A stretch of 34,126 bases of DNA, taken from NCBI GenBank assembly GCA_018065105.1, contig JAGHTX010000149.1:1-34126 (forward strand), given 5' to 3'. Shown here in pieces: positions 8,447-18,211 of this stretch (within the stretch, counting starts at the first letter, position 1; each line of letters starts with the position of its first letter). This DNA is from Bacillota bacterium. Lineage in GTDB: Bacteria; Bacillota_I; Bacilli_A; Erysipelotrichales; Erysipelotrichaceae. Both the position numbers and the translations under genes were made by a program. A model generated the notes under the pieces. It was not told where the DNA came from and ran no database searches. It saw only the letters and a program-made list of their open reading frames with translations.

Positions 8447-10754
8447 TAACTTTAGTCAACAACTAAACAAATCAATCGACTTCCATAGCGTTTTGAGCAG
8501 TGTAGCTCAATACGCTTCTTTTTCATGTTCGAAACAACAAATTTTAGATGCCTTGCCAAATCTTCCTTTGTTGGAAATACAGCGACAAGGAAAACTTACC
8601 CAGGAAGCCATTGATTTTCTGCAAACGGGTGCCATTGTCAATATGGCTGGATGCACCGATGTATCCATGATGACCAAAAAAGCATCCAAACGTATCACTT
8701 TATCACCCAAAGAATTAATCGATGTCGCCTCTTTTTTGGTTGCCTGTCGACAGGTACAAAATTCCTTACGTTCTTCAGAAACCGTGGAATTAAAAGATCT
8801 GGCAGAATCGATGAATGTATGCCCAAATCTAATCAACCAGATTCATAGTCAAATCGACCTGACTGGTTCGGTAAAAGACGATGCCACAGCCTTTCTTCGA
8901 AACAAGAACAATGAACTGATGGATGTTCGTTCCAATCTACAAAAGAAAAGTCGTGCTTTTCTAAAAAAACATGGCAATCAATTGATGGAAAATATGACCA
9001 CAAGTATTTCGGGACGTATTTCCGTTCTTGTCAAAGCCAGTGAAAAAAACAGCTTTGGAGGTATGGTTCATGGTTCGAGTCAAAGTGGATTGGCCTATTA
9101 TATCGAGCCTGGTGAATTTGTCGAAGACAACAACCGTATTCAAATGATTCAGGTAGAAATCGAAGAAGAAAAACATCGTATCTGCAAGGAACTTTCTTCC
9201 AAGGTAGGACAAAACGCTTTTCATATTGATTCCAACCTGCAAACCATGACAATCTTAGATATATGTTTCTGTAAAGGAAAGTGGGCTATTGACTTTGATG
9301 GATGTGTACCGATGGTTCATACCAAAGATAACGCCTTGTTGTTTGAAAACGCAAGACACCCTTTACTAAAAAAAGAAACCGTTGTAGCCAACACCTATAA
9401 CTTAAAGGCTAATCAATATTGTTTGATGATTTCAGGACCCAACATGGGAGGAAAATCCGTCACTTTAAAGACCATCGGACTTTTTGTTGCCCTTACGCAT
9501 GCAGGATTTCCATTATCTTGCCATAGAGCCCATGTGCCATATTATAAATCTTTATATTTTGATATTGGAGATAACCAGTCGATTGAAAATAACCTTTCTA
9601 CCTTCTCATCACACATCTCCAATTTATCGAGAATCTGTGCAGAATGTGATGAGAATTCCTTCATCTTATTGGATGAAGTCGGAAATGGTACCGACCCTCT
9701 AGAAGGAGCCAGCTTAGCAACCGCCATTCTAGAATTCCTGATCAAAAAGAAATGTACCATTGTGACAAGTACCCACTATAATCAGGTAAAAGCCTTTGGA
9801 AAAGCCAATCCGCACGTTTTGGTCTCTTCTGTTGAATTTAATAGTGAAACATTAAAACCAACCTATCGATATATACCTGGTGTCAGTGGAGCCAGTTATG
9901 CCTTTAACATTGCCTCTCAATACAATCTGGATCCTTGGATTTTAGAACAGGCCAATGCCTATAAGGAAGAAAACATTCAACAACACGAACGAGAATTGGA
10001 ACGCTTGGAAAAACTGCAAGAAGAAGTACTACAAGAAAAGGATCGTTTTCAAAAGCTGATTCAGGAAGCCCATCGAATTCAAAAAGAAGCGATGGAAACC
10101 AAAGCGAAATGGGAAAAGAAAAAAGAAGAATTGGATTCTGCTTATCAACAAGAATTAAACGAGATGCTGGATGCGAAAAAAGAAGAAGCCCAACAAATCT
10201 TAGCCGATCTTCGTAAGCAGCAAACCGAACAGATGCACAAACAAATAGAAAAAGTGCACGCCATTAATGAATTATACGAACATAGCGAAGAAGAGGAAGT
10301 CAATGATAAAGAAACTTTCAAAGTTGGTGATTATGTACGTGTTAAGAATTTAAATTCACATGGCGAAATCGTAGATTTAAGAAAGAATCAGGCCGTTGTC
10401 AATGTCAATGGCATGAAGATGAAACTAAAGATCAACCAATTGACAAAAATGATTCGTCCAAAGGTTGAAAAAGTAAACACCAAAGCCCATGTGGACCGTA
10501 CTTTCAAACGCTTCCCATTGGAATTGAATCTGATCGGAATGCGCGTGGAAGAAGGATTAAATACCCTAGATCATTATTTGGATCAGGCGGTTGCCAATCG
10601 CATCAAACAGGTACGTATCGTACATGGTATGGGAACTGGTGCACTTCGCAGTGCCATTTGGAAAGATTTGGACAAACACCCGGCTGTCAAAGGAAAGAGC
10701 AGTGCAGGACCGAATGAAGGAGGTTTAGGAGCAACCATCGTTGTTCTGAAATAG
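8439..10754 (+). CDS. mutS2: MutS2 ATPase with C-terminal Smr domain
   Basis: SGPNMGGKSVTLKTIGL Walker A, LLDEVGNGTDPLEGA Walker B, long coiled coil, C-terminal VHGMGTGALR Smr motif. Confidence 0.96.
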   Translation: MFNNFSQQLNKSIDFHSVLSSVAQYASFSCSKQQILDALPNLPLLEIQRQGKLTQEAIDFLQTGAIVNMAGCTDVSMMTKKASKRITLSPKELIDVASFLVACRQVQNSLRSSETVELKDLAESMNVCPNLINQIHSQIDLTGSVKDDATAFLRNKNNELMDVRSNLQKKSRAFLKKHGNQLMENMTTSISGRISVLVKASEKNSFGGMVHGSSQSGLAYYIEPGEFVEDNNRIQMIQVEIEEEKHRICKELSSKVGQNAFHIDSNLQTMTILDICFCKGKWAIDFDGCVPMVHTKDNALLFENARHPLLKKETVVANTYNLKANQYCLMISGPNMGGKSVTLKTIGLFVALTHAGFPLSCHRAHVPYYKSLYFDIGDNQSIENNLSTFSSHISNLSRICAECDENSFILLDEVGNGTDPLEGASLATAILEFLIKKKCTIVTSTHYNQVKAFGKANPHVLVSSVEFNSETLKPTYRYIPGVSGASYAFNIASQYNLDPWILEQANAYKEENIQQHERELERLEKLQEEVLQEKDRFQKLIQEAHRIQKEAMETKAKWEKKKEELDSAYQQELNEMLDAKKEEAQQILADLRKQQTEQMHKQIEKVHAINELYEHSEEEEVNDKETFKVGDYVRVKNLNSHGEIVDLRKNQAVVNVNGMKMKLKINQLTKMIRPKVEKVNTKAHVDRTFKRFPLELNLIGMRVEEGLNTLDHYLDQAVANRIKQVRIVHGMGTGALRSAIWKDLDKHPAVKGKSSAGPNEGGLGATIVVLK

Positions 10755-10756
10755 GT

Positions 10757-12526
10757 ATGGCAATTTCAAAAAACCTTCAAGATAAATTGGCTTTATTACC
10801 CGATAGTCCAGGCTGTTATATCATGAAGGATGAAAATGGGGAAATTCTTTATGTAGGAAAGGCCAAAGTTTTAAAAAATCGTGTTCGTTCTTATTTTCAT
10901 GGTACCCACAACTACAAGACCACAAAACTAGTTTCTAAGATTCGTGATTTTGAATTTATTTGTACCGCTAGTGAAAAAGAGTCGTTACTCTTAGAAATTA
11001 ACTTAATAAAAAAACATCGTCCTCCTTTCAACATTATGTTGATGGACGATACGAGTTATCCGTATATCGCGATCAGTCGTGACCAGAACTTTACGGTCCG
11101 GGTGATTCGTAAAATTAAAAATAAAACAAGCAATAAGGAAGAGTATTTTGGACCGTATCCAAGCTCATCTTCCGCTAGTGAAATGGTTCGATTGATCAAT
11201 CAGCTGTTTCCTATTCGAAAATGTACTAAAATGGCCAAACAGCCTTGTTTGTACTATCACATTCATCAGTGTTTAGGCCCTTGTTTCCAACAAATCGATC
11301 CAAATGTATTGGAAGATTATAAAAAACGAATTCGCCGTTTGTTGCAGGGGGATGCCAAAGAACTTTTGGATATGTTACAGGCACAAATGTTAGAAGCCAG
11401 TGAGAATCTTCAATTTGAAAAAGCACAAGACATTCTAACCAGCATTCAAGCCATTGAAAATGTCTTAGAGAAACAAACCATTGACTTCAAGGATTCCAAA
11501 TCCCGAGATGTCTTTGGATATTATGAAGAAAAAGGATACATTTCCTTCCAGGGCTTCTTTATTCGTCGTGGACAGCTTTTGGCAAGAAACCAAAAGGTTA
11601 TGCCCGTTTATGAAGATAATGAAGATGCCTTTAGCAGTTATATCTTGCAGTATTACGAAAACAACATCGTTCCTGCCGAAATTCTTGTGCCCGAAGGGAC
11701 GGATTGTGAAGCCTTATCCCAGGCCTTAGATACGAAGGTTCGTATTCCGGTTCGTGGCGAAAAGAAAAAACTCGTGGATCTGGTTTTGAAAAATGCCCAA
11801 GAAGCGCATGAGCAGAAATTTCAAATGGTATTTCGTAAGAACAATCAGATTGAAAATGCCAATGAGCAATTATCTCAATTGTTAGGGGCTGATATTCATA
11901 CGATTGAAATCTTTGACAACTCGCATATCCAGGGAACCTTTAACGTAAGTGGTCTGGTTACGTTTAAAGATGGTGTACCCGATAAACAAAACTATCGACA
12001 TTATAAGTTGGATGGATATCGTTCGGATATTGACAGTATGAAAGAAGTTATTTATCGTCGCTATTTCCGTTTACTAAGAGAACAGAAGAAAATGCCGGAT
12101 CTATTGATTGTCGATGGAGGCGCTCAACAAATCTTAGCTGCCAAAGAAATCAAGGATATGCTGGATCTCAATCTTCGCTTATGTGGTCTTGTCAAGGACG
12201 ACAAGCACTCCACAAGAGCCTTGATGAACGAAGACTTACAAGAAATTCCTTTGAGTAAGGAATCGGAATTGTTCTTTATGTTGACGCGAATGCAAGATGA
12301 AGTACACCGTTTTGCGATTTCATATCACCGAAAACTTCGTGACAAATCCATGACCGTTTCGGTATTGGATACCATTGAAGGAGTAGGAGAAATCCGTCGT
12401 AAAGCACTCATTAAAGAGTTTAAGAGCATGAAACGTATAAAAGAAGCGAGTGTGGAAGAACTGGAAAAAGTGGTTCCTAGACAAGTCGCCGAAAACATAT
12501 ATAATCGTTTACACGATGTGCTATAA
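10757..12526 (+). CDS. uvrC: Excinuclease ABC subunit C
   Basis: N-terminal GIY-YIG (PGCYIMKDENGEILYVGKAKVLKNRVRSYF), UvrC homology region, C-terminal HhH. Confidence 0.97.
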   Translation: MAISKNLQDKLALLPDSPGCYIMKDENGEILYVGKAKVLKNRVRSYFHGTHNYKTTKLVSKIRDFEFICTASEKESLLLEINLIKKHRPPFNIMLMDDTSYPYIAISRDQNFTVRVIRKIKNKTSNKEEYFGPYPSSSSASEMVRLINQLFPIRKCTKMAKQPCLYYHIHQCLGPCFQQIDPNVLEDYKKRIRRLLQGDAKELLDMLQAQMLEASENLQFEKAQDILTSIQAIENVLEKQTIDFKDSKSRDVFGYYEEKGYISFQGFFIRRGQLLARNQKVMPVYEDNEDAFSSYILQYYENNIVPAEILVPEGTDCEALSQALDTKVRIPVRGEKKKLVDLVLKNAQEAHEQKFQMVFRKNNQIENANEQLSQLLGADIHTIEIFDNSHIQGTFNVSGLVTFKDGVPDKQNYRHYKLDGYRSDIDSMKEVIYRRYFRLLREQKKMPDLLIVDGGAQQILAAKEIKDMLDLNLRLCGLVKDDKHSTRALMNEDLQEIPLSKESELFFMLTRMQDEVHRFAISYHRKLRDKSMTVSVLDTIEGVGEIRRKALIKEFKSMKRIKEASVEELEKVVPRQVAENIYNRLHDVL

Positions 12527-12553
12527 TGCTAGTAGATTAAGGTAGGTATTTAT

Positions 12554-13597
12554 ATGACCACAAAGATTCTAATGGCGCGTATTGGACTTCTTGTCTTCTG
12601 CCTGTTGGTGGCAATAGGGTGTTTATATACCGTAGGAGAGACGTCCGATCCGTTAGCTCGATATACACAAGATTTAAGCGAAGGTCAAAAACATTTGATC
12701 CTTCAATATTTGTCAGACGATGATATCGATTATATGATTGATTCCCAATTAAAACCCGATGATTTTATGAAATTTATCAAAATCGATGGTTTTAATATTA
12801 AAAACGCGAAACTGTATACTACTGCTTTGGCGACACAAAAAGCTTCCAAAACAGAAATTGTGAACTTCGTAAATAAATATCGTTCACATTTTACGAAGAA
12901 CTCATTAAAAAACTATTTAACATATTATAGTTATACGGATTTAATTAACTTTTACGAAACCGAACAGGTTTTAAATCCACAACTAAATTTGATGGAAAAT
13001 CCGGAAAATCCATATTTAATTCTTTCAAGCAATGGTTCCATTTATAAATATGCACCACAAGATCTCGTGGAATTCAAGGATATTCAGGTGCGTACTGCCA
13101 TGGTTGAAGATTTGGAAACGATGATGGCGGATTATAAATCCACATTAAATCAGTCTATGAAATTTCTAAATGGATACAAAACCTATGAAAGCCTTGTGGA
13201 TGATTTCCGTATTGTGGATGAAGCTGGTCCTTATGTACACAAAATTCTTCATCAAGCGGGTTCTAATGAAGAACAATTGGGATATACCATTGTTCTAATT
13301 GGTCAGGATGAATGGTTAGCTAGCTGTATAGAACACTTAAATGAAGAAAAAACGAAAGTGGATTACGATGCCGTTTTTGACAGTTTATCCCCAAAACTTC
13401 AAGATGCGATATCTTGGATCGAAGACAATGCGTATCATTATGGATTTGTGGTTCGCTATACCCAGGAGGGAGAAAGTCAGACCCAATTGTGGTATCAACC
13501 TTTCTTACTTCGTTATGTAGGTCAAAAGAAGGCAAAGGAAATGCACAATGCGAATACCATTATGGAAAACACCACTTTTACAAAGGAACTTAAATAA
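12554..13597 (+). CDS. Membrane-anchored VanY-like D-Ala-D-Ala carboxypeptidase-fold protein, predicted catalytically inactive
   Basis: N-terminal TM; C-terminal WIEDNAYHYGFVVRYTQEGESQTQLWYQPFLLRYVG aligns with the VanY WLEENAxxYGFIxRYPxGKxxxTGYxYEPWHxRYVG signature; zinc ligands substituted. Confidence 0.72.
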   Translation: MTTKILMARIGLLVFCLLVAIGCLYTVGETSDPLARYTQDLSEGQKHLILQYLSDDDIDYMIDSQLKPDDFMKFIKIDGFNIKNAKLYTTALATQKASKTEIVNFVNKYRSHFTKNSLKNYLTYYSYTDLINFYETEQVLNPQLNLMENPENPYLILSSNGSIYKYAPQDLVEFKDIQVRTAMVEDLETMMADYKSTLNQSMKFLNGYKTYESLVDDFRIVDEAGPYVHKILHQAGSNEEQLGYTIVLIGQDEWLASCIEHLNEEKTKVDYDAVFDSLSPKLQDAISWIEDNAYHYGFVVRYTQEGESQTQLWYQPFLLRYVGQKKAKEMHNANTIMENTTFTKELK

Positions 13598-13604
13598 AAA
13601 ATCT

Positions 13605-14129
13605 ATGGAATATAAACTAACGAAGGAAACAGGCTCAATCGCTGGATATCTAAAAATTGTTGTCATCAGTGATACGCATGGAACCAATGAAATCTTAGAC
13701 CAGCTAAGAGAGAAATACGAAGATGCCTACGCTTTTGTACATTGTGGAGATTTGGAAGAAGATCCTCGATATTATGATCGCTGGGTATTTGTTCGAGGAA
13801 ACAACGATTACTACAGCGGTTTTAAGGATATCGCCATGTTCAAAGCCGGAAAACATAAAATCTATATTGAACATTCACATATGTGTCCTTATCGGAAACG
13901 TACCGAAGCTTTAGCTCGAAAAGCCAAAGATAAGGGATGCGATATTGTCTTGTATGGTCATACCCATTGTTCCAAAATTGAAATGGTAAATGATATATTG
14001 ACGATAAATCCGGGCTCTTCCTGGTGGCCAAGAGATGGCAAAGAACCTAGTTATGCCTTATTATATGTGGGGGATCAAGACTGTCTGATCAATCTTATTT
14101 TTAAAAAAGATTGGAATTTAGAAAACTAG
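13605..14129 (+). CDS. YfcE/MJ0936-type metallophosphoesterase
   Basis: VISDTHGTNEILD, HCGDLE, VRGNND, YGHTH and NPGS motifs; start taken as the internal ATG 13605 after the upstream stop. Confidence 0.88.
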   Translation: MEYKLTKETGSIAGYLKIVVISDTHGTNEILDQLREKYEDAYAFVHCGDLEEDPRYYDRWVFVRGNNDYYSGFKDIAMFKAGKHKIYIEHSHMCPYRKRTEALARKAKDKGCDIVLYGHTHCSKIEMVNDILTINPGSSWWPRDGKEPSYALLYVGDQDCLINLIFKKDWNLEN

Positions 14130-14161
14130 AATGTGTGTTTTAGATGTACACATTCTTTTCT
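14128..14161 (+). terminator. Intrinsic terminator
   Basis: GAATGTGT...ACACATTC followed by TTTTCTTTT. Confidence 0.75.
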
Positions 14162-14164
14162 TTT

Positions 14165-14174
14165 GTGCTAACAT
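14165..14174 (+). promoter_or_regulatory. Putative extended -10 promoter, 6 nt from the start codon of the VanZ-phosphoesterase gene
   Basis: GTGC-TAACAT-AGATGC-ATG(14181). Confidence 0.45.
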
Positions 14175-14180
14175 AGATGC

Positions 14181-15467
14181 ATGATTGAACTAGAATATTA
14201 TATTTATTTATTAAGCAGTTATATAACTTTACCTTTTATCGGTGCAATGACCGCAATCACCATTGTGCTTACACTTCTGTTATTAAGAACAAAGATTGAG
14301 AAAAAAGGTTTATTGTTGGTAGGAATCTTGTATTGTCTTGCTCTGTTCTACTTTTCAACGTTTACACGAGCAAGCTATCAGGAATATTTGATTCGTCCCA
14401 TTCCATTTTGGTCGTATTATGCTGCCTTCACGATACCCGATTGGTATTTACTGATTCAAAATGGATTAAACATTCTTTTATTCTTTCCCATTGGCTTTTT
14501 TCTTTCCATATCTTTTTCCAAAAAAAAAGCTTTTAAACTGGGAATTCTTTATTGTTTGTTGATCGAAATCAGTCAGTTTATTCTCCAAAGAGGATACTTT
14601 GATGTGGATGATATCCTTCATAATGGGATTGGTTTGGTTCTCGGTATTCTTTGTTGGGAATGGGTAAAAAAACTTTTAAAACAGGAAAAATATGTACTTA
14701 CTCGCTATGACTTTAATAGAGGCGAAGAGCCTATCAAGATCTTTATGATGTCCGATTTGCATGAGTTTAAAGTGGATCATTATCTAAAAGAAATAGAGAA
14801 ACAGAAACCAGATTTAATCTTATTGGTAGGAGATGTTCTGGAAAGAAGAGAAGGGCATAAACATCAGAAAAAATCGGAGTACAAAGGAAACTGGTTCTTC
14901 TATCGCTTGGCCTGGTTCATTGACGATGTTTTGGAATTCTTTTTTGGAACACAGGATCGAAAAAGTGAATACTCTTTTCAATTTCTAGAACAGGCAAGAA
15001 AACTAGCACCTATTATTTATAGTCGGGGCAATCATGAAAGGGACATGTTGGAAAGTGATTTTGCCTTTCTTAGAGAAAAGGATATCCTTTTCTTAGACAA
15101 TCAGGATACTATTGTAGAAATAAAAGGAAGAAAAATACGAATCGGAGGCTTATCGACAAATATTGATTCCTTATGGTTGGAATCTTATTCTAAAAAGCCA
15201 GGATATAAGATTTTAATGATGCATCATCCAGAATACTATGAAGAACTTCCTTGTTTACAAAGTTTTGACCTGGTACTTTCGGGGCATGCTCATGGGGGAC
15301 AGATTCGTATTGCCGATCAAGGCTTATTTTCACCAGGACAGGGACTCTTACCAAAAATTACGAAAGGACTTTACTTTGGAAATCATGTAGTGAGCACAGG
15401 TTGTACCAATACTTCACTGATTCCGCGCATAGGTAATCCCAAAGAAGTGGTATATATTGAAATATAG
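14181..15467 (+). CDS. VanZ-like membrane domain fused to a calcineurin-like metallophosphoesterase
   Basis: Residues about 1-170: five TM segments, VanZ style (NGLNILLFFPIGF...IEISQFILQRGYFDVDDILHNGIGLVLG). Residues about 185-428: MMSDLHE, LLVGDVLE, YSRGNHE, MMHHPEY, LSGHAHGGQIR. Confidence 0.85.
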   Translation: MIELEYYIYLLSSYITLPFIGAMTAITIVLTLLLLRTKIEKKGLLLVGILYCLALFYFSTFTRASYQEYLIRPIPFWSYYAAFTIPDWYLLIQNGLNILLFFPIGFFLSISFSKKKAFKLGILYCLLIEISQFILQRGYFDVDDILHNGIGLVLGILCWEWVKKLLKQEKYVLTRYDFNRGEEPIKIFMMSDLHEFKVDHYLKEIEKQKPDLILLVGDVLERREGHKHQKKSEYKGNWFFYRLAWFIDDVLEFFFGTQDRKSEYSFQFLEQARKLAPIIYSRGNHERDMLESDFAFLREKDILFLDNQDTIVEIKGRKIRIGGLSTNIDSLWLESYSKKPGYKILMMHHPEYYEELPCLQSFDLVLSGHAHGGQIRIADQGLFSPGQGLLPKITKGLYFGNHVVSTGCTNTSLIPRIGNPKEVVYIEI

Positions 15468-15494
15468 TTACGAGAAAGCTCGTAACTTTTTTTA
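15467..15494 (+). terminator. Intrinsic terminator
   Basis: GTTACGAG-AAAG-CTCGTAAC + TTTTTTT. Confidence 0.9.
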
Positions 15495-15567
15495 TAAATT
15501 AGTAATTTTATAGTATAATTATTTTGTTAAGTAATTTTATGTAATATTTACTAGAGGAGAGAATCGA

Positions 15568-17106
15568 ATGGCAGAACAATATGCGATTGAAATGCTGAAC
15601 ATCACAAAACGATTCCCTGGTATTATTGCCAATGACAATATCACCCTTCAATTAAAAAAAGGGGAAATCCATGCGTTATTGGGAGAAAATGGGGCTGGTA
15701 AATCGACTTTGATGAGTGTTCTTTTCGGAATGTATCAAGCCGAAGAAGGTATTATCAAAAAAGATGGTAAAGAAGTAAAAATTAAGGACCCTAACGATGC
15801 GAATGAATTAGGAATCGGGATGGTTCACCAACACTTTAAGTTAATTGAGTGTTTTTCTGTATTAGACAATATTATTTTAGGAGTGGAACCTTGTAAAAAT
15901 GGTTTCCTTCAAAAGAAAGAAGCCAGAGAAAAAGTTCAAGCATTAAGCAACAAATATGGATTGAGTGTAGATCCAGATGCGATTATTGAAGACATTACCG
16001 TTGGTATGCAACAAAGAACAGAAATCTTGAAAATGTTGTATCGTGACAACGAAATCTTAATCTTCGATGAACCAACTGCGGTATTAACACCACAGGAAAT
16101 TACGGAATTAATGAAGATTATGAAGAACTTAGCCGCGGAAGGAAAATCAATCTTATTTATTTCGCACAAGTTAGCTGAAATTATGGAAGTTGCCGATCGT
16201 TGTACCGTTCTTCGTAAAGGAAAATATATCGGAACCGTAAATACAGCCGATACAACAATGGAACAACTATCATCTATGATGGTTGGTCGTGATGTAAGCT
16301 TCCACGTAGCGAAACAAGAAGCAAAGGTTGGAGATACCGTTCTTAGTGTAAAGAATATGTCGGTAGCTTCGAAGACAAAAGGTAAACAAGCCGTAAATAA
16401 CGTTTCTTTTGATGTAAAAGCAGGAGAAATTGTTTGTATTGCGGGTATTGATGGAAATGGACAAACCGAACTTGTATATGGTCTTTCTGGTTTAGAACCA
16501 TTGAGTGCGGGAACTATTAACTACAAGGGAAAAGATATTACGAGCACTTCCATTCGTGAACGTTCGGTTATGGGAATTAGTCACATTCCAGAAGACCGTC
16601 ACAAACATGGTTTGATCTTGGATTATCCACTTGAATTCAATATGATTCTACAAAATTATTTTGAACCACGTTTCTTAAAGAACGGATTGTTCTTAAATCG
16701 TCCGGCAATTCGTAAATTCTCGGATCGTTTGATTGAAGAAAACGATGTTCGTTCGGGACAAGGTTCGATCACAATTACACGTGCTATGTCGGGTGGTAAC
16801 CAACAAAAAGCAATCATTGCCCGTGAAATTGATAAAAATCCAGATTTATTGATTGCGGTTCAACCAACTCGTGGTGTCGACATCGGTGCCATTGAAACCA
16901 TCCATAAACAATTGGTTGCTCTTCGTGATGCGGGAAAAGCTGTACTTCTTGTATCTTTGGAATTGGATGAAGTAATGGATGTACCAGATCGTATTCTTGT
17001 GATGTATGAAGGAGAAATCGTTGGAGAATTGGATCCTAAGAAGACAACACAAGAAGAACTTGGATTATACATGGCTGGTGCTAAAAGAGATGGAGGGAAC
17101 AAGTAA
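15568..17106 (+). CDS. Nucleoside (BMP-type) ABC transporter, tandem ATPase subunit
   Basis: Two ABC domains (GENGAGKST; second domain AMSGGNQQKAIIAREI), sugar/nucleoside importer family. Confidence 0.92.
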   Translation: MAEQYAIEMLNITKRFPGIIANDNITLQLKKGEIHALLGENGAGKSTLMSVLFGMYQAEEGIIKKDGKEVKIKDPNDANELGIGMVHQHFKLIECFSVLDNIILGVEPCKNGFLQKKEAREKVQALSNKYGLSVDPDAIIEDITVGMQQRTEILKMLYRDNEILIFDEPTAVLTPQEITELMKIMKNLAAEGKSILFISHKLAEIMEVADRCTVLRKGKYIGTVNTADTTMEQLSSMMVGRDVSFHVAKQEAKVGDTVLSVKNMSVASKTKGKQAVNNVSFDVKAGEIVCIAGIDGNGQTELVYGLSGLEPLSAGTINYKGKDITSTSIRERSVMGISHIPEDRHKHGLILDYPLEFNMILQNYFEPRFLKNGLFLNRPAIRKFSDRLIEENDVRSGQGSITITRAMSGGNQQKAIIAREIDKNPDLLIAVQPTRGVDIGAIETIHKQLVALRDAGKAVLLVSLELDEVMDVPDRILVMYEGEIVGELDPKKTTQEELGLYMAGAKRDGGNK

Positions 17107-18209
17107 TGGAAAAGAATAAGAGCTTTTTAAGAAATGAAGGCGTACAAGCCTTACTTAGTTCCATTTTATGTATCATTATTGGATTGATCATTGGATACAT
17201 TGTCTTGTTGTTTATTAATCCACAAGGAGCTTCCGGAGCGATTCTTGCGATTATCAAAAACTGGGCAAACTCTTCTCGTTCGACTTTACAACTAAAGAAC
17301 TTGGGATCAACCCTAGTCAATACCGCTCCATTGTTACTATGTAGCTTGTCTGTATTATTTGCCTATAAAGTAGGATTATTTAATATCGGAGCTTCTGGTC
17401 AATATACAGCAGGGATTATCGTCGCTTTATATGGAGCTTTAGCTTTACACTTACCATGGATCGTTTGTATGGTCTTATCGATTATTGCTGGAGCCATCGT
17501 AGGGGCTATTTCGGGAGCTTTAAAAGCGTACCAAAACGTAAGTGAAGTTATTTCTGGAATCATGTTGAACTGGATCCTTTTATATGCAGCCAATATGATT
17601 CTATCAAGTGTAAAAGAACCATCGGATATTTATACTTTAAAAATGGCTAAGAATGCACCACAGGCAATCTTACCAACTTTAGGATTAAATAGCATATTCA
17701 ACAATCACCAATATGTAGGGATTGCCATTCCAATTGCCTTGATTGCGGCTATTCTTGTTTGGATTATTTTAGATAAGACAAAACTTGGATACGAATTAAA
17801 AGCGACTGGTTTAAATAAGAATGGGGCAAAATATGCAGGTATGAAAGAAAACCAAAATATCATTCTAACAATGGCCATTGCTGGAGGATTAGCTGGTTTA
17901 GCTGCTTCTTGTTTATACTTAACAGGAATTACAGAATGGTCTTGTGCCACTGCTTCGGTTCCTGGTATGGGATTTAATGGTATTGCGGCAGCATTCTTAG
18001 GAGGATTAAATCCACTTGGATCGATTCTTTCTTCTTACTTCATTCAACACATTTCGATGGGTGGATCTTTCGTAGACTTATCAATTTATCCATCACAGGT
18101 CGCAGACTTAATTTCTTCAATCATTATCTACTTATGTGGATTCGTAGCGTTCTTCAAATTGATGATGAATCAATTCTTAGATAAAAAAGACGCAAAAGGA
18201 GGTAAGTAA
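17106..18209 (+). CDS. Nucleoside ABC transporter permease 1 (BPD_transp_2 family)
   Basis: Multi-TM; FNIGASGQYTAG motif; 1-nt overlap with ATPase gene. Confidence 0.9.
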   Translation: MEKNKSFLRNEGVQALLSSILCIIIGLIIGYIVLLFINPQGASGAILAIIKNWANSSRSTLQLKNLGSTLVNTAPLLLCSLSVLFAYKVGLFNIGASGQYTAGIIVALYGALALHLPWIVCMVLSIIAGAIVGAISGALKAYQNVSEVISGIMLNWILLYAANMILSSVKEPSDIYTLKMAKNAPQAILPTLGLNSIFNNHQYVGIAIPIALIAAILVWIILDKTKLGYELKATGLNKNGAKYAGMKENQNIILTMAIAGGLAGLAASCLYLTGITEWSCATASVPGMGFNGIAAAFLGGLNPLGSILSSYFIQHISMGGSFVDLSIYPSQVADLISSIIIYLCGFVAFFKLMMNQFLDKKDAKGGK

Positions 18210-18211
18210 TT

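Noticed and set aside
12554-15467. Functional vancomycin-resistance cluster
   Set aside because: No vanH/vanA/vanX ligase-dehydrogenase-dipeptidase genes or vanRS are present, and the VanY-like protein lacks its catalytic ligands.
15495-15567. Possible purine riboswitch upstream of the nucleoside transporter
   Set aside because: Only about 70 nt remain after the terminator and no purine aptamer core could be recognised.
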